64,000 nt of DNA from Celeribacter litoreus (GCF_020165855.1 NZ_JAIUFY010000008.1:248001-312000); one strand, 5' to 3'; counted from the first letter of the stretch, positions 18,848-27,112 are shown. Numbers and translations: made by a program. Notes: a model not told the origin generated them from the letters alone.

Positions 18848-18876
18848 GTGACAGATGGGCGGAATCGTGCTTAAAT
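18848..18876 (+). promoter_or_regulatory. Predicted sigma-70 promoter of the small membrane protein
   Basis: GTGACA (five of six consensus bases) and TTAAAT are separated by exactly 17 bases. Transcription would begin near 18883, giving a leader of about 34 bases. Confidence 0.5.
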
Positions 18877-18916
18877 AATTGTAACGTTTCGCTTTTTACG
18901 TTCACGGGAGGTTGCC

Positions 18917-19144
18917 ATGATCACTGTCGAGGCCCAAAAGAGTTTCTCTACCTTTCAGGGGCGGATGCGGTCTGCTGAGCCCGCAGGAGCCATGCGTCGA
19001 CGCCTGCGGTTGCCGGTTGCGACACTCGTTCTCGGCTTTGTCGCCGCGCTCGCCATTGCTGGCGGCGCCTTGGACCGGATCATCTTCAATGATCTCTCGA
19101 GCGAACTTCGCGACGTCTATTTCATCACGGGAGAGATCGACTGA
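18917..19144 (+). CDS. Small single-pass membrane protein, possibly SOS-controlled
   Basis: A 75-residue protein I do not recognise. Residues 1-30 are basic and would be cytoplasmic, residues about 31-52 form one hydrophobic helix (LPVATLVLGFVAALAIAG), and about 22 acidic residues would be periplasmic. It has a good GGGAGG ribosome-binding site 5 bases before the ATG, its own predicted promoter and a strong terminator, so it is probably a single-gene transcript. The possible LexA box upstream and the architecture recall small SOS-induced membrane division inhibitors such as Caulobacter SidA. There is no visible sequence identity, so this is only an idea. Confidence 0.65.
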   Translation: MITVEAQKSFSTFQGRMRSAEPAGAMRRRLRLPVATLVLGFVAALAIAGGALDRIIFNDLSSELRDVYFITGEID

Positions 19145-19230
19145 TACCCCCCTGGCTCCACCGAAGATGAATGCTACAGGGCAGGCAAAGACCATATGAG
19201 CAGTTCAAAATGAGGCACCTGTCCGAAGAA

Positions 19231-19270
19231 CCCCCGAAGATGCGGTAACAGCATCCGGGGGTTTTCTTTT
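19231..19270 (+). terminator. Terminator after the small membrane protein
   Basis: The stems CCCCCG / CGGGGG and GATGC / GCATC are separated by a two-base bulge and close a 7-base loop. They are followed by TTTTCTTTT. Confidence 0.85.
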
Positions 19271-19296
19271 GTCAGTTGTGCGCTGTAGAAGAAGGC

Positions 19297-19938
19297 ATGA
19301 CTGAAGAACGCAATCCCGAAACAGTGCCAAGCCTGATCCGTCTCGCGCGTGAGTCCGGTGAAACTCCGATCGAGGAGGCACGACCGCTTGATCTCGGGGC
19401 GCGTGTTCGGGATTTACGCAAAGAGCGCGGGTGGACGTTGGAACAGGCTGCGACGCATGCGGGTCTCGCGCGCTCTACGCTCTCCAAAATCGAAAACGGT
19501 CAGATGAGTCCGACCTACGAGGCGCTGAAAAAGCTCGCAGTCGGCTTGGACATCTCCGTGCCGCAGCTCTTCACAGAGCCGCGAAAGGCGCAGATTTCGG
19601 GCCGTATGGCGGTGACCAAAACCGGAGAGGGCGCGGCACATCCCACGGCGACCTATGAGCATGAGATGCTCGCCGGGGCGCTGACGAAAAAATCGATGTT
19701 GCCCTACCGCGCGACGATCCGTGCGCGCAGTTTTGAGGAATTCGACGGTTGGGTGCGTCATGACGGCGAGGAGTTTCTCTACGTCCTCACGGGTGTGATC
19801 AAACTCATCACCGAGTTCTACGAACCCGTTGAGATGCGCCGCGGGGATAGCGCCTATTATGACGCCTCCATGGGCCATAATGTGATCTCTGTCAGTCCAG
19901 AGGACGCGACGATCCTCTGGGTGACGTCTCTTACATAG
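19297..19938 (+). CDS. XRE-family regulator with C-terminal cupin domain
   Basis: A 213-residue transcriptional regulator. Residues about 33-88 are a lambda-repressor-type helix-turn-helix (LGARVRDLRKERGWTLEQAA, then STLSKIENGQMSPT). Residues about 105-205 form a small-molecule-sensing cupin (GWVRHDGEEFLYVLTGVIKL, then MRRGDSAYYDASMGHNV). Such regulators often control amino-acid, polyamine or sulphur metabolism; the ligand here is unknown. The ATG at 19297 follows GAAGAAGG; a longer reading from 19276 lacks a site. No obvious target operon is adjacent. Confidence 0.88.
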   Translation: MTEERNPETVPSLIRLARESGETPIEEARPLDLGARVRDLRKERGWTLEQAATHAGLARSTLSKIENGQMSPTYEALKKLAVGLDISVPQLFTEPRKAQISGRMAVTKTGEGAAHPTATYEHEMLAGALTKKSMLPYRATIRARSFEEFDGWVRHDGEEFLYVLTGVIKLITEFYEPVEMRRGDSAYYDASMGHNVISVSPEDATILWVTSLT

Positions 19939-19943
19939 AGCGC

Positions 19944-20081
19944 CTAGAACACGACGTCGGCCGTCGTTCCGACGACAGTCGTCGTCGCTTTGACGCCTGT
20001 TTTGACGCCCGTATATGCGACGCCGCACCCGCTGAGCCCGCAAGCCAGCAGGAGCGGCACACCCCAGCGCAAAAGCGCCAT
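19944..20081 (-). CDS. Small lipoprotein, 45 residues
   Basis: MALLRWGVPLLLACGLSGCG opens a signal peptide with lipobox LSGC (Cys at residue 19). The remaining 26 residues are rich in Thr, Val and Lys (TGVKTGVKATTTVVG). It begins one base after the stop codon of the entericidin-like gene, so it is the second gene of a two-gene lipoprotein operon. Function unknown. The ribosome-binding site is weak, which fits translational coupling. A longer reading to 20141 overlaps the upstream gene and is less likely. Confidence 0.6.
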   Translation of the reverse strand: MALLRWGVPLLLACGLSGCGVAYTGVKTGVKATTTVVGTTADVVF

Positions 20082-20082
20082 C

Positions 20083-20199
20083 TCAGAACCAGCCCTGAAC
20101 CGTGCGCGACGCGCCAGTGATGTCTTCGCCGACGCCTGCAATGGTGCCGCAAGCGGACAGGGAAAGGGTGAGGAGGAGGGCGCAAACTGCTCTTTTCAT
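20083..20199 (-). CDS. Entericidin A/B-like lipoprotein, 38 residues
   Basis: A very short gene. The product starts MKRAVCALLLTLSLSACG, a signal peptide with lipobox LSAC (Cys at residue 17). It continues GTIAGVGEDITGASRTVQGWF, close to the entericidin pattern in which 'G-x-G-D-I' follows the lipidated Cys. In E. coli, entericidins A and B are a small lipoprotein antidote/toxin pair linked to stationary-phase lysis; the activity here is unknown. A GAAAAGATC site precedes the ATG. The gene is followed after one base by a second small lipoprotein. Confidence 0.75.
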   Translation of the reverse strand: MKRAVCALLLTLSLSACGTIAGVGEDITGASRTVQGWF

Positions 20200-20229
20200 G
20201 ATCTTTTCTCTTCTGCTCGATGTTGTCTA

Positions 20230-22050
20230 TTAGTCTTGGTCTTCCCAATACCACGTCATTTCCCGCCACATAATCCAGTCGCCGTAGAGTGGCAGTGTTT
20301 CGGGATATCGGAGTTCTTTGACATGGGCATTGAAACTTTCGTTCCACGCGTAAAGCGGAATGGCATAGCGCCCCGCCATGAGCAAGCGGTCAAGCGCACG
20401 GGTGGCGGCGAGACTGTCCTCTCGGCTTTCGGCGTTCAGCATTTTTTCGATCATTGCGTCAATTGCAGGATCAGAAATGCCGGCAATATTGCGGGAGCCT
20501 TCCTGATCGGCGGAGACCTGTCCAAAATAGGCGTATTGCTCGTTGCCGGGGCTGAGCGACAGGCCATAGCGCACCGGTGTCATCCCGAAATCGAAGGTCG
20601 CCATGCGCTGTGTATACTGGGCTTTGTCGACGACAGAGATTTTGGGTGTGATCCCGAGATGGATCAACATCTGCGTGTAAGTGTCTATAATGGATTGATT
20701 TTCATCGTCACCAACACGCAGCAGGATTTCAAAGGTGAAGATCTCGCCCGCGGCGTTCTTCATGATTCCGTCTTGAATCGTCCATCCGGCCTCTTCCATG
20801 AGCGCAAGTGCACGACGCACCGCGCCGCGGTCCATTTCACGTCCCGAGGTTTCCGGCAGTGTGTAGCCCTCGAGAGTGCCGGGGAGCAGGTCTGCCTCGA
20901 ATGGTGTCAGCAGGTCCAGAACACGGCCCTCTGCGGGACCGGGGCGCATTCCGAGCGGGGAGTTGGAGAAGTAGGACGTAATCCGCGTCTGCTTGTTCTC
21001 CGTCTGCACCTCGTTGATGTAGTCGAAGTTGAAGGCCTCGATCATTGCCTGCCGCACGCGCCAGTCGGAGAATTGCGGAAGACGGGTGTTCATCGCAAAG
21101 CCGGTCATACCGGTCGGACGCTGATGCGGGATCACAGACTTGATTACGTCGCCGCGTTCGACGGCGGGGAAGTCATACTGCTCTTCCCAGGTCTGCACGT
21201 TGAACTCACGGTGCGCATTGAGCTCTCCGGCTTTGAAGGCCTCGATCACTAGCGATGCATCCGCAAAATATTCAAAGCGGATCGTGTCGAAGTTCGCACG
21301 TCCGCGCATGAGAGGGAGGTCTTTCGCCCAGTAGTCCTCATTGCGGGACATCTCGACGAACATACCCGGTTCGGCATCTGTCACGACATACGGCGCGGAT
21401 GTCACCGGAATGTTCTCCACGCCCGAAACCGTGAAGTCTTTGTCGTCCCAATAAGCTTTCTTGAGGATCGGGCGCATCGCGACGAGGAGAGCGAGCTCTC
21501 TGTTTTCTGTGTTGAAGGTAAATTTGACGCTGTTGTCGCCTGTTTGTTCAAGGCTTTCGATTTGGGTCCACAGGCTCGCGTAGCGGCCATGGCCGTCTGT
21601 GCCGAGGGTTTCAAAGGACCAGATCACATCTTCGACTGTCACGGGTGTGCCGTCGGAAAATTTCGCCTCGGGGCGCAGCGTAAATTCCACCCAGCTCCGG
21701 GCCTCATCGGTTTCGACGGTTTCGCAGAGGAGGCAATAGAGGGAAAATGGTTCCGAGAAGGCACGGCCCATAAGGCCCTCCGCCATTAGAAAGCGGAGCT
21801 GCCACGGTGCGCGCCCCTTCGCGATAAACGGATTGAGACTATCAAAACTCCCGCCTTCGCCCGTCACGATTTTCCCGCCTTTCGGCGCATCGGGACGCAC
21901 AAAGGGCAGGGCTGTGAAATCAGCCGGCAGGTCGGGTGCCCCATACATCGCAATCCCATGCGTCGGCTCAGCGGCGAGGCTCCCCGCCGTGCAAAGCAAG
22001 GTTGCAGCCACTGAAGTTTGCTTCATCCATTGGAAAAACTGCGATGCCAT
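20230..22050 (-). CDS. Extracellular solute-binding protein, family 5 (YejA-like peptide-binding)
   Basis: A 606-residue periplasmic binding protein. Residues 1-27 are a signal peptide ending SLAAEP. The mature part shows SBP_bac_5 features: GGSFDSLNPF near residue 66, LRPEAKFSDGTPVTVEDVIWSFE near 126-149 and DWRVRQAMIEAFNFDYINE near 325. Length and the opening HGIAMYGAPDLP are typical of the YejA branch, which feeds the YejBEF oligopeptide importer. No permease or ATPase gene is adjacent in this window, so it is an orphan component here. The start at 22050 is kept although its GGAGG is unusually distant; an ATG 8 codons further in is possible. Confidence 0.88.
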   Translation of the reverse strand: MASQFFQWMKQTSVAATLLCTAGSLAAEPTHGIAMYGAPDLPADFTALPFVRPDAPKGGKIVTGEGGSFDSLNPFIAKGRAPWQLRFLMAEGLMGRAFSEPFSLYCLLCETVETDEARSWVEFTLRPEAKFSDGTPVTVEDVIWSFETLGTDGHGRYASLWTQIESLEQTGDNSVKFTFNTENRELALLVAMRPILKKAYWDDKDFTVSGVENIPVTSAPYVVTDAEPGMFVEMSRNEDYWAKDLPLMRGRANFDTIRFEYFADASLVIEAFKAGELNAHREFNVQTWEEQYDFPAVERGDVIKSVIPHQRPTGMTGFAMNTRLPQFSDWRVRQAMIEAFNFDYINEVQTENKQTRITSYFSNSPLGMRPGPAEGRVLDLLTPFEADLLPGTLEGYTLPETSGREMDRGAVRRALALMEEAGWTIQDGIMKNAAGEIFTFEILLRVGDDENQSIIDTYTQMLIHLGITPKISVVDKAQYTQRMATFDFGMTPVRYGLSLSPGNEQYAYFGQVSADQEGSRNIAGISDPAIDAMIEKMLNAESREDSLAATRALDRLLMAGRYAIPLYAWNESFNAHVKELRYPETLPLYGDWIMWREMTWYWEDQD

Positions 22051-22129
22051 ATTGTGAACAATGCCTCCGGAACGTGTTCTTATTGAGTGGTAAGCTACGT
22101 CGGCACAAAGGGGTTTTCAAACTTTTAGC

Positions 22130-22158
22130 TTGGAGAGAGGCGGAGAACGGCGTATAAA
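22130..22158 (+). promoter_or_regulatory. Promoter of orphan sRNA
   Basis: TTGGAG and TATAAA are separated by exactly 17 bases. There is no coding sequence downstream before a strong terminator. Confidence 0.65.
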
Positions 22159-22164
22159 GTAATC

Positions 22165-22240
22165 ACTGCTCGATAGGTTTCTTGCCTGTATGAAACCTGC
22201 CTCAATAACTCAGCGCCCGCCTTGTGCGGGCGTTTTTTTT
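22165..22240 (+). ncRNA. Candidate small RNA of about 76 nt
   Basis: The transcript predicted from the promoter at 22130-22158 would begin near 22165. It would form a first hairpin AGGTTTC / GAAACCT (22175-22198, loop of 10) and end at an intrinsic terminator (22214-22240). There is no start codon with a ribosome-binding site and no open frame of note. The gene upstream runs on the other strand and bdhA starts almost 200 bases further on, so the unit stands alone. I do not recognise the family. The other bases from 22051 to 22435 hold no gene. Confidence 0.6.
22214..22240 (+). terminator. Strong intrinsic terminator of the candidate sRNA
   Basis: A perfect stem CGCCCGC / GCGGGCG with loop CTTGT is followed by eight T. 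Confidence 0.9.
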
Positions 22241-22435
22241 GCTTGAAAAAGTGGCGAAAAGCAAAGCCTGCATGGCCGATACGCGGCCCTGTTGATGTGA
22301 GTTCGGGGCACCTGGAAGTTGCCATTACGTCACCTTGCAGACCTATGGAACCGATTCTCGGAACCTTTAGGCCGATTCTCGCTTTGCATTAGTGAGCCAA
22401 CGGATAAGTTGGTCCCAATTCAAAGGGAGAAACCA

Positions 22436-23209
22436 ATGACTTTAACGGGTAAAACGGCTGTAATTACGGGCTCGAATTCCGGGATTGGCCTCGGCGTGGC
22501 ACGCGAACTGGCCAAAGCGGGCGCGAACGTCGTTCTCAATTCATTCACAGATCGCGACGAGGACCATGCTCTGGCCGAAGAGATCGGCAAAGAGTTTGGC
22601 GTCACCGCGCGTTACATCAAGGCAGACATGTCCAAAGGCGACGAATGCCGCGCACTCGTCGAAAAGGCAGGCGCCTGTGATATCCTCGTGAACAACGCAG
22701 GCATTCAACACGTCGCGCCGCTTGATGAGTTTCCGGTCGACAAATGGGACGCGATCATCGCGATCAACATGTCTTCGGCCTTTCACACCACCGCCGCCGC
22801 GCTTCCCATGATGCGCAAGGCCGGCTGGGGCCGCGTCGTCAATGTGGCGTCCGCGCACGGTCTTACGGCGTCGCCATACAAATCGGCCTATGTCTCTGCA
22901 AAACACGGTGTCGTGGGCATGACGAAGGTCGTCGCACTTGAGACCGCGAAGGAGCCGATCACCGCAAACGCGATTTGTCCGGGCTACGTGCACACGCCGC
23001 TGGTCGATGCACAAATTCCGGATACGGCAAAGAAATATGGCATGACCGAAGAGGAAGCGATCGAGAAAGTCATCCTCGAACGTCAACCATCCAAGCAATT
23101 CGCAACGGTCGAACAGATTGGCGGCACGGCCGTCTTCCTTTGTTCTGATGCAGCCGCCCAGATCACCGGCACGACGATTTCCGTCGATGGTGGCTGGACC
23201 GCTCTGTGA
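22436..23209 (+). CDS. bdhA: 3-hydroxybutyrate dehydrogenase
   Basis: NAD-dependent oxidation of 3-hydroxybutyrate to acetoacetate in polyhydroxybutyrate use; cytoplasmic. It has 257 residues. The short-chain dehydrogenase features are the Rossmann motif TGSNSGIGLG (11-20), NNAG, and catalytic S139, Y152, K156 in SAHGLTASPYKSAYVSAKHG. The latter segment is characteristic of BdhA. The ATG at 22436 follows AAAGGGAGA; the longer open frame upstream is non-coding in character. It is followed by a patatin-like gene after 37 bases, a pairing often seen in alphaproteobacterial storage-polymer metabolism. Confidence 0.95.
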   Translation: MTLTGKTAVITGSNSGIGLGVARELAKAGANVVLNSFTDRDEDHALAEEIGKEFGVTARYIKADMSKGDECRALVEKAGACDILVNNAGIQHVAPLDEFPVDKWDAIIAINMSSAFHTTAAALPMMRKAGWGRVVNVASAHGLTASPYKSAYVSAKHGVVGMTKVVALETAKEPITANAICPGYVHTPLVDAQIPDTAKKYGMTEEEAIEKVILERQPSKQFATVEQIGGTAVFLCSDAAAQITGTTISVDGGWTAL

Positions 23210-23246
23210 TCCAAACATTTTTGAAAACCTCTTTTGGGGGACACGC

Positions 23247-24290
23247 ATGAAGAAATCCCCCAAAAGAATTAACCTCGCCCTTCAGGGAGGGGGTGCACAT
23301 GGCGCGTTTACGTGGGGTGTGCTCGACCGTCTTTTGGATCGCGAGGATATCGAGATTGCCGGCGTGTCGGGAACGTCCGCTGGCGCGCTCAATGCGGCTG
23401 CTTTGAAGTCAGGTCTCGTTCAGTGTGGTCGGGACGGCGCCAAAGCCGCACTTGAGCGTGTGTGGACACAGATGGGTGGCATTTCTGACATGCGCCTCAA
23501 TGACTGGATGGCGGAGTTCGGGCCTACGACGACGATTATGGCGCATGTTTTCCGTAACAGCCTGCCATTTGCCTTTTTTGATGCGCTGGCAACGGTGTCG
23601 AGCCCCTATGCCTATGGCCCCTTTTACCAGAACCCGCTGACGCCAGTGGTTGACGAGTTGGAACTTGAACTGCTCTGTGAAGGCGAGGGGCCTGAGCTCT
23701 TTATTTCGACCACGAATGTGCGGACGGGTAAGATCAGGGTCTTTTCTGGTTCGGAAGTGACGACGGATGTCATCCTTGCCTCCGCCTGTTTGCCGGAATT
23801 GTTTCAGGCGATTGAGATTACCGATCCTGTCACGGGTGAAACCGATCCTTATTGGGATGGCGGCTTTACCGGCAACCCCGCGCTTTTCCCGCTCTTCGAG
23901 CCGCATCTCCCGCAGGACGTGGTCATCGTGAACATCAACCCGCTTGAACGACCCGGCACACCCAAAACGCCAGAAGAAATCCAGAACCGCATCAACGAAA
24001 TTTCGTTCAACTCATCGCTCCTGCGTGAGTTGCGCGCAATTCAGTTCGTCCGCGACCTGATTGCGGAAAAACGGATGCCTGATGGAATGATGAAAGATGT
24101 CCTCGTGCACATGGTGGCTGATGACGACCTGATGCAGGATTTGTCAGCGCGGACCAAACTCGCGCCCACGCCGCTCTTGTTGGCGCGATTGAGAAAGGCC
24201 GGGCAGGCGGCCTGTGACCGCTTTCTCGATGCCCATTTCGACGACCTCGGAGAGCGCGCGAGTGTTGATCTGCGCGCGATGTTCTCTTGA
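23247..24290 (+). CDS. Patatin-like phospholipase
   Basis: A 347-residue serine hydrolase of the patatin family. The oxyanion motif is QGGGAHGAFTWG (13-24), the nucleophile elbow GVSGTSAG has S44, and the catalytic Asp is D204 in WDGGFTGNP. No signal peptide. Its position after bdhA suggests a role with polyhydroxybutyrate granules or in lipid turnover, which is inference. The ATG at 23247 follows a GGGGGACA site, and the longer frame overlaps bdhA. Confidence 0.88.
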   Translation: MKKSPKRINLALQGGGAHGAFTWGVLDRLLDREDIEIAGVSGTSAGALNAAALKSGLVQCGRDGAKAALERVWTQMGGISDMRLNDWMAEFGPTTTIMAHVFRNSLPFAFFDALATVSSPYAYGPFYQNPLTPVVDELELELLCEGEGPELFISTTNVRTGKIRVFSGSEVTTDVILASACLPELFQAIEITDPVTGETDPYWDGGFTGNPALFPLFEPHLPQDVVIVNINPLERPGTPKTPEEIQNRINEISFNSSLLRELRAIQFVRDLIAEKRMPDGMMKDVLVHMVADDDLMQDLSARTKLAPTPLLLARLRKAGQAACDRFLDAHFDDLGERASVDLRAMFS

Positions 24291-24302
24291 TCTGACGGGC
24301 TG

Positions 24303-25037
24303 TTACTTGGTGTCTTTCGCGGGTTTGCTCGGGTCTTTCGGGTTCGGATAGACGAGCCCTGCGGAGATCACGAGTTTCGCTGCATCCTCGACCGACATGT
24401 CGAGCATGATTACGTCGTGTTCTGGAAAGAACAGCAGGAAGCCGGACGTCGGGTTTGGCGTGGTTGGCACGAACACGGAGAGAAACTTTTCGTCTTCAGG
24501 CGTGCGACGGGCAACTTCGCCCTTTGCCGTTGTGGACACAAACCCGATAGCCCAAATCCCGCGCCGCGGGTATTCGATGAGGCAGGCCTTATCGAACGTG
24601 GTTTCCGACTGGGCAAAGACGGTTTCCGCGATTTGCTTCACACCATTGTAGATGGAGCGCACGATTGGAGTCCGGTCCACAAGACTCTCGGCCCAACGGA
24701 TGAGCGAGCGCCCGACGAGACCCTTCGCAATCCACCCCACAATGATGGTGAAAATCAGGAAGATAATCACACCCGCGCCGCGCAGGTTGATGTGGATTTG
24801 CCTGTCCGGCAGTTCGTAGCCGAGCCACCGGTTGATCAGCTCATCCGGATGATAGGCCTGCGGGACAAAAGTGAGCACCCAGCCATCGACCCAGCCGATC
24901 ACGGTCCAGATCACATAAGCCGTCAAACCAATCGGCGCGACGACCACGAGCCCCGTCAAGAACGCAGCCCGCAAATGCCCGAAAAGGCGTTTTTTAGGCT
25001 GAGGTGGATGTGTCTCTTCTTCGAAGGGGTTGGTCAT
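24303..25037 (-). CDS. DUF502 membrane protein
   Basis: A 244-residue inner-membrane protein with two long hydrophobic segments, about 24-50 and 88-113. Between and after them come the DUF502 features TPIVRSIYNGVKQIAETVF (about 142-160) and VFVPTTPNPTSGFLLFFP (about 187-204). The C-terminus is a charged cytoplasmic tail. Function unknown in the family. It converges on the patatin gene with 12 bases between stop codons. Confidence 0.88.
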   Translation of the reverse strand: MTNPFEEETHPPQPKKRLFGHLRAAFLTGLVVVAPIGLTAYVIWTVIGWVDGWVLTFVPQAYHPDELINRWLGYELPDRQIHINLRGAGVIIFLIFTIIVGWIAKGLVGRSLIRWAESLVDRTPIVRSIYNGVKQIAETVFAQSETTFDKACLIEYPRRGIWAIGFVSTTAKGEVARRTPEDEKFLSVFVPTTPNPTSGFLLFFPEHDVIMLDMSVEDAAKLVISAGLVYPNPKDPSKPAKDTK

Positions 25038-25172
25038 GTGTGCTCTGACTGCAAATTTTGGTGGCTAGGCCGTTCGCTGGAACTTAGGCATGAACGATCC
25101 TAAGGACAATAAGCGTCTGATGCCTTTAGATGACGAGACTGTGAAATTGCACAGGATTTATGCCACTTGGTC

Positions 25173-26075
25173 TCAACTTAATGCAGCGGCGATCTGTGCG
25201 GCGAGTTTCGCGTTGTTCCGGACAAGCGCAATGTTCGATGTCAGTGAACGCCCCTCGGTCAGTTCGAAGATACGCTGCAACAGGAATGGCGTGACCTCTT
25301 TCGCTGTGATGCCCTGTGCTTCCGCTTCTGCAAGTGCCGTTTCAATGAACGGCATGATCACGTCGGAGGGGATTTCGTCTTCCGCGGGGATTGGATTCGC
25401 CACCAATTGACCGCCTTTGAGACCCATCGCGGCACGGGTTTCCATCGCGCGGGCGATGTCCTCGGCGCTGTCCATACGCAGGGGCGCTTTGAGACCGCTG
25501 GAGCGGGACCAGAAGGCAGGAATTTCGTCTTGACCATAGGCAATCACAGGCACACCGTGGGTTTCGAGCACCTCGAGCGTTTTCGGAATGTCGAGAATTG
25601 CTTTCGGCCCCGCCGCCACAACCGTGACCGCCGTCTCGCCTAGCTCGAGAAGATCGGCCGAAATATCGAACGTCTCCTCCGCGCCGCGATGCACACCGCC
25701 AATACCGCCGGTGGCAAAAACGCGGATGCCGGCGATGTCCGCCGCGATCATCGTTGCCGCCACCGTGGTCGCACCCGTAGCGCCACGGGCAATACACACT
25801 GGCAAATCGGCGCGGGACACTTTCATGACATGTGTCGCCTGCGCGAGAGCTGTCAGTTGTGTCTCCGTCAGGCCAATATGCAGAACCCCATCGAGCACCG
25901 CGATCGTTGCAGGAACGGCGCCAGCGTCACGCACATCTTGCTCCACGATCTGCGCGGTTTCGAGGTTCTGAGGGTAGGGCATCCCATGGGTGATGATCGT
26001 GGATTCAAGCGCCACAATCGGCTGACCATTTTCCAAGGCCGCTTCGACTTCGGGAGAGAACATTTTCGGGATCAT
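25173..26075 (-). CDS. psuG: Pseudouridine-5'-phosphate glycosidase
   Basis: Cleaves pseudouridine 5'-phosphate to uracil and ribose 5-phosphate; cytoplasmic. It has 300 residues, the usual length. Conserved segments are VALESTIITHGMPYPQN (22-38, with the catalytic Glu), ARGATGATTVAATM (about 96-109), FATGGIGGVHRGAEETFD (about 118-135) and NPIPAEDEIP. The start overlaps the stop of the kinase gene by 4 bases, a tight psuK-psuG operon that degrades pseudouridine released from RNA. Confidence 0.95.
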   Translation of the reverse strand: MIPKMFSPEVEAALENGQPIVALESTIITHGMPYPQNLETAQIVEQDVRDAGAVPATIAVLDGVLHIGLTETQLTALAQATHVMKVSRADLPVCIARGATGATTVAATMIAADIAGIRVFATGGIGGVHRGAEETFDISADLLELGETAVTVVAAGPKAILDIPKTLEVLETHGVPVIAYGQDEIPAFWSRSSGLKAPLRMDSAEDIARAMETRAAMGLKGGQLVANPIPAEDEIPSDVIMPFIETALAEAEAQGITAKEVTPFLLQRIFELTEGRSLTSNIALVRNNAKLAAQIAAALS

Positions 26076-26965
26076 AGGGGTGTATCTCCTGATACATATT
26101 TCGCAGCGGCATCAAGCGCGTCAGACAGGGCTGCCTGATCGTCTCGGCCGCGTAGTTCTGCGGCGATGTGTGCCGCCATAAAGGTATCTCCCGCGCCCGT
26201 GACGCGTGCCACGAGGACCGGAGGGGGTGTTTGGGTGAGAACCACGTCAGCCGTCGCAAGGCTCGCGTCCTCACCGCCGTTCGTGACAAGCGCACGATGC
26301 GCGCCTTTCGCGATCAAAGCTTTTGCTGCTTCGGCGGAACTCTCATAACTTCCGAGCGTGAGAAGGTTCGCTTCCTCAAGATTTACATAGAGCGTCGCGT
26401 TCGGGTGCCCTAGGAGCGGCAACAACCGCTCGGCTTTCCCCGGAGACGCTGGAGCAATCCTCAGATCCGCACGGCTGAAAAACGGCGACACAGCAATCTC
26501 GCGAAGCAGCTCTACCGTTAAATTCCCATCGAGCGCGACCGGCCCGTCATAGGGCGCATCCGCGTGCCCGAGGCGACCATCTTTCAGCGGCCGGAGAATC
26601 TTGTCGCCCGCTTGCTCAAGTGAGTGCGCATCGGCAATCGCCGCAATCAAACCATTCGCGCCCTCGACTGCCATATAGGAATCAGTCGGCAGGTCCTCGG
26701 ACCGATAAACATGATCCGTGCCGATCCCACGCACCTGCGCTGCGGCAATCAGCTCTTCTCCGGAGGGATCGCGCCCGACAGCCGTCAACAAATCCGGCTT
26801 GAGCCCGAACCGCGCGAGCGCCATTGCAATATTCATCGCAACACCGCCAGGCACACGAACAATCCGGCCAGGCACATCGGATCCGACACGCATCGCGCGG
26901 TCGGATCGTCCGATCACGTCCCAAAGAACAGACCCGATACAGATGATATCTTTCTTTTCACTCAT
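26072..26965 (-). CDS. psuK: PfkB-family kinase, probably pseudouridine kinase
   Basis: A 297-residue ribokinase-fold enzyme. The N-terminal PfkB motif PGGVAMNIAMALARFG (about 36-51) and the C-terminal anion-hole motif VTGAGDTFMAAHIAAE (about 250-265) are intact. It would phosphorylate pseudouridine for PsuG, whose gene overlaps its end by 4 bases. Without the neighbour it could only be called a sugar or nucleoside kinase. The ATG at 26965 follows AGGGA; the open frame continues 89 codons upstream into the rpsB promoter region and is not convincing there. Confidence 0.88.
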   Translation of the reverse strand: MSEKKDIICIGSVLWDVIGRSDRAMRVGSDVPGRIVRVPGGVAMNIAMALARFGLKPDLLTAVGRDPSGEELIAAAQVRGIGTDHVYRSEDLPTDSYMAVEGANGLIAAIADAHSLEQAGDKILRPLKDGRLGHADAPYDGPVALDGNLTVELLREIAVSPFFSRADLRIAPASPGKAERLLPLLGHPNATLYVNLEEANLLTLGSYESSAEAAKALIAKGAHRALVTNGGEDASLATADVVLTQTPPPVLVARVTGAGDTFMAAHIAAELRGRDDQAALSDALDAAAKYVSGDTPL

Positions 26966-27068
26966 ATTCCCTATTGCGCCTGATTTTGACCAAATGGCAA
27001 GAGATGGCATGCGTTTCCCCCGCGCACCGTCTTTTTCGTGATGAAAATACTCAAAAACGGTGCAGGGG

Positions 27069-27097
27069 TTGCCAAGCCGGACAAACCTCTCTATACG
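27069..27097 (+). promoter_or_regulatory. Predicted rpsB promoter
   Basis: TTGCCA and TATACG are separated by 17 bases. The predicted start of transcription is near 27103, giving a leader of about 110 bases. Confidence 0.6.
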
Positions 27098-27112
27098 CGC
27101 GATCACTTCACA

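Larger units (their letters stand above)
18612..18916. other. Gene-free divergent regulatory region
   Basis: About 305 AT-richer bases between the DsbA-like gene (minus) and the 75-residue membrane protein (plus). I see no coding sequence. It holds a 16-bp inverted repeat (18760-18775), a possible LexA box (18784-18798), a dyad CATCTG-TGA-CAGATG (18843-18857) and a likely promoter (18848-18876), all described separately. Confidence 0.7.

Noticed and set aside
25090-25410. Plus-strand frame starting MNDPKDNKRLMPLDD before psuG
   Set aside because: The first 27 codons look protein-like, but from 25173 on the frame is the antisense of psuG and has no family resemblance. No ribosome-binding site was seen.
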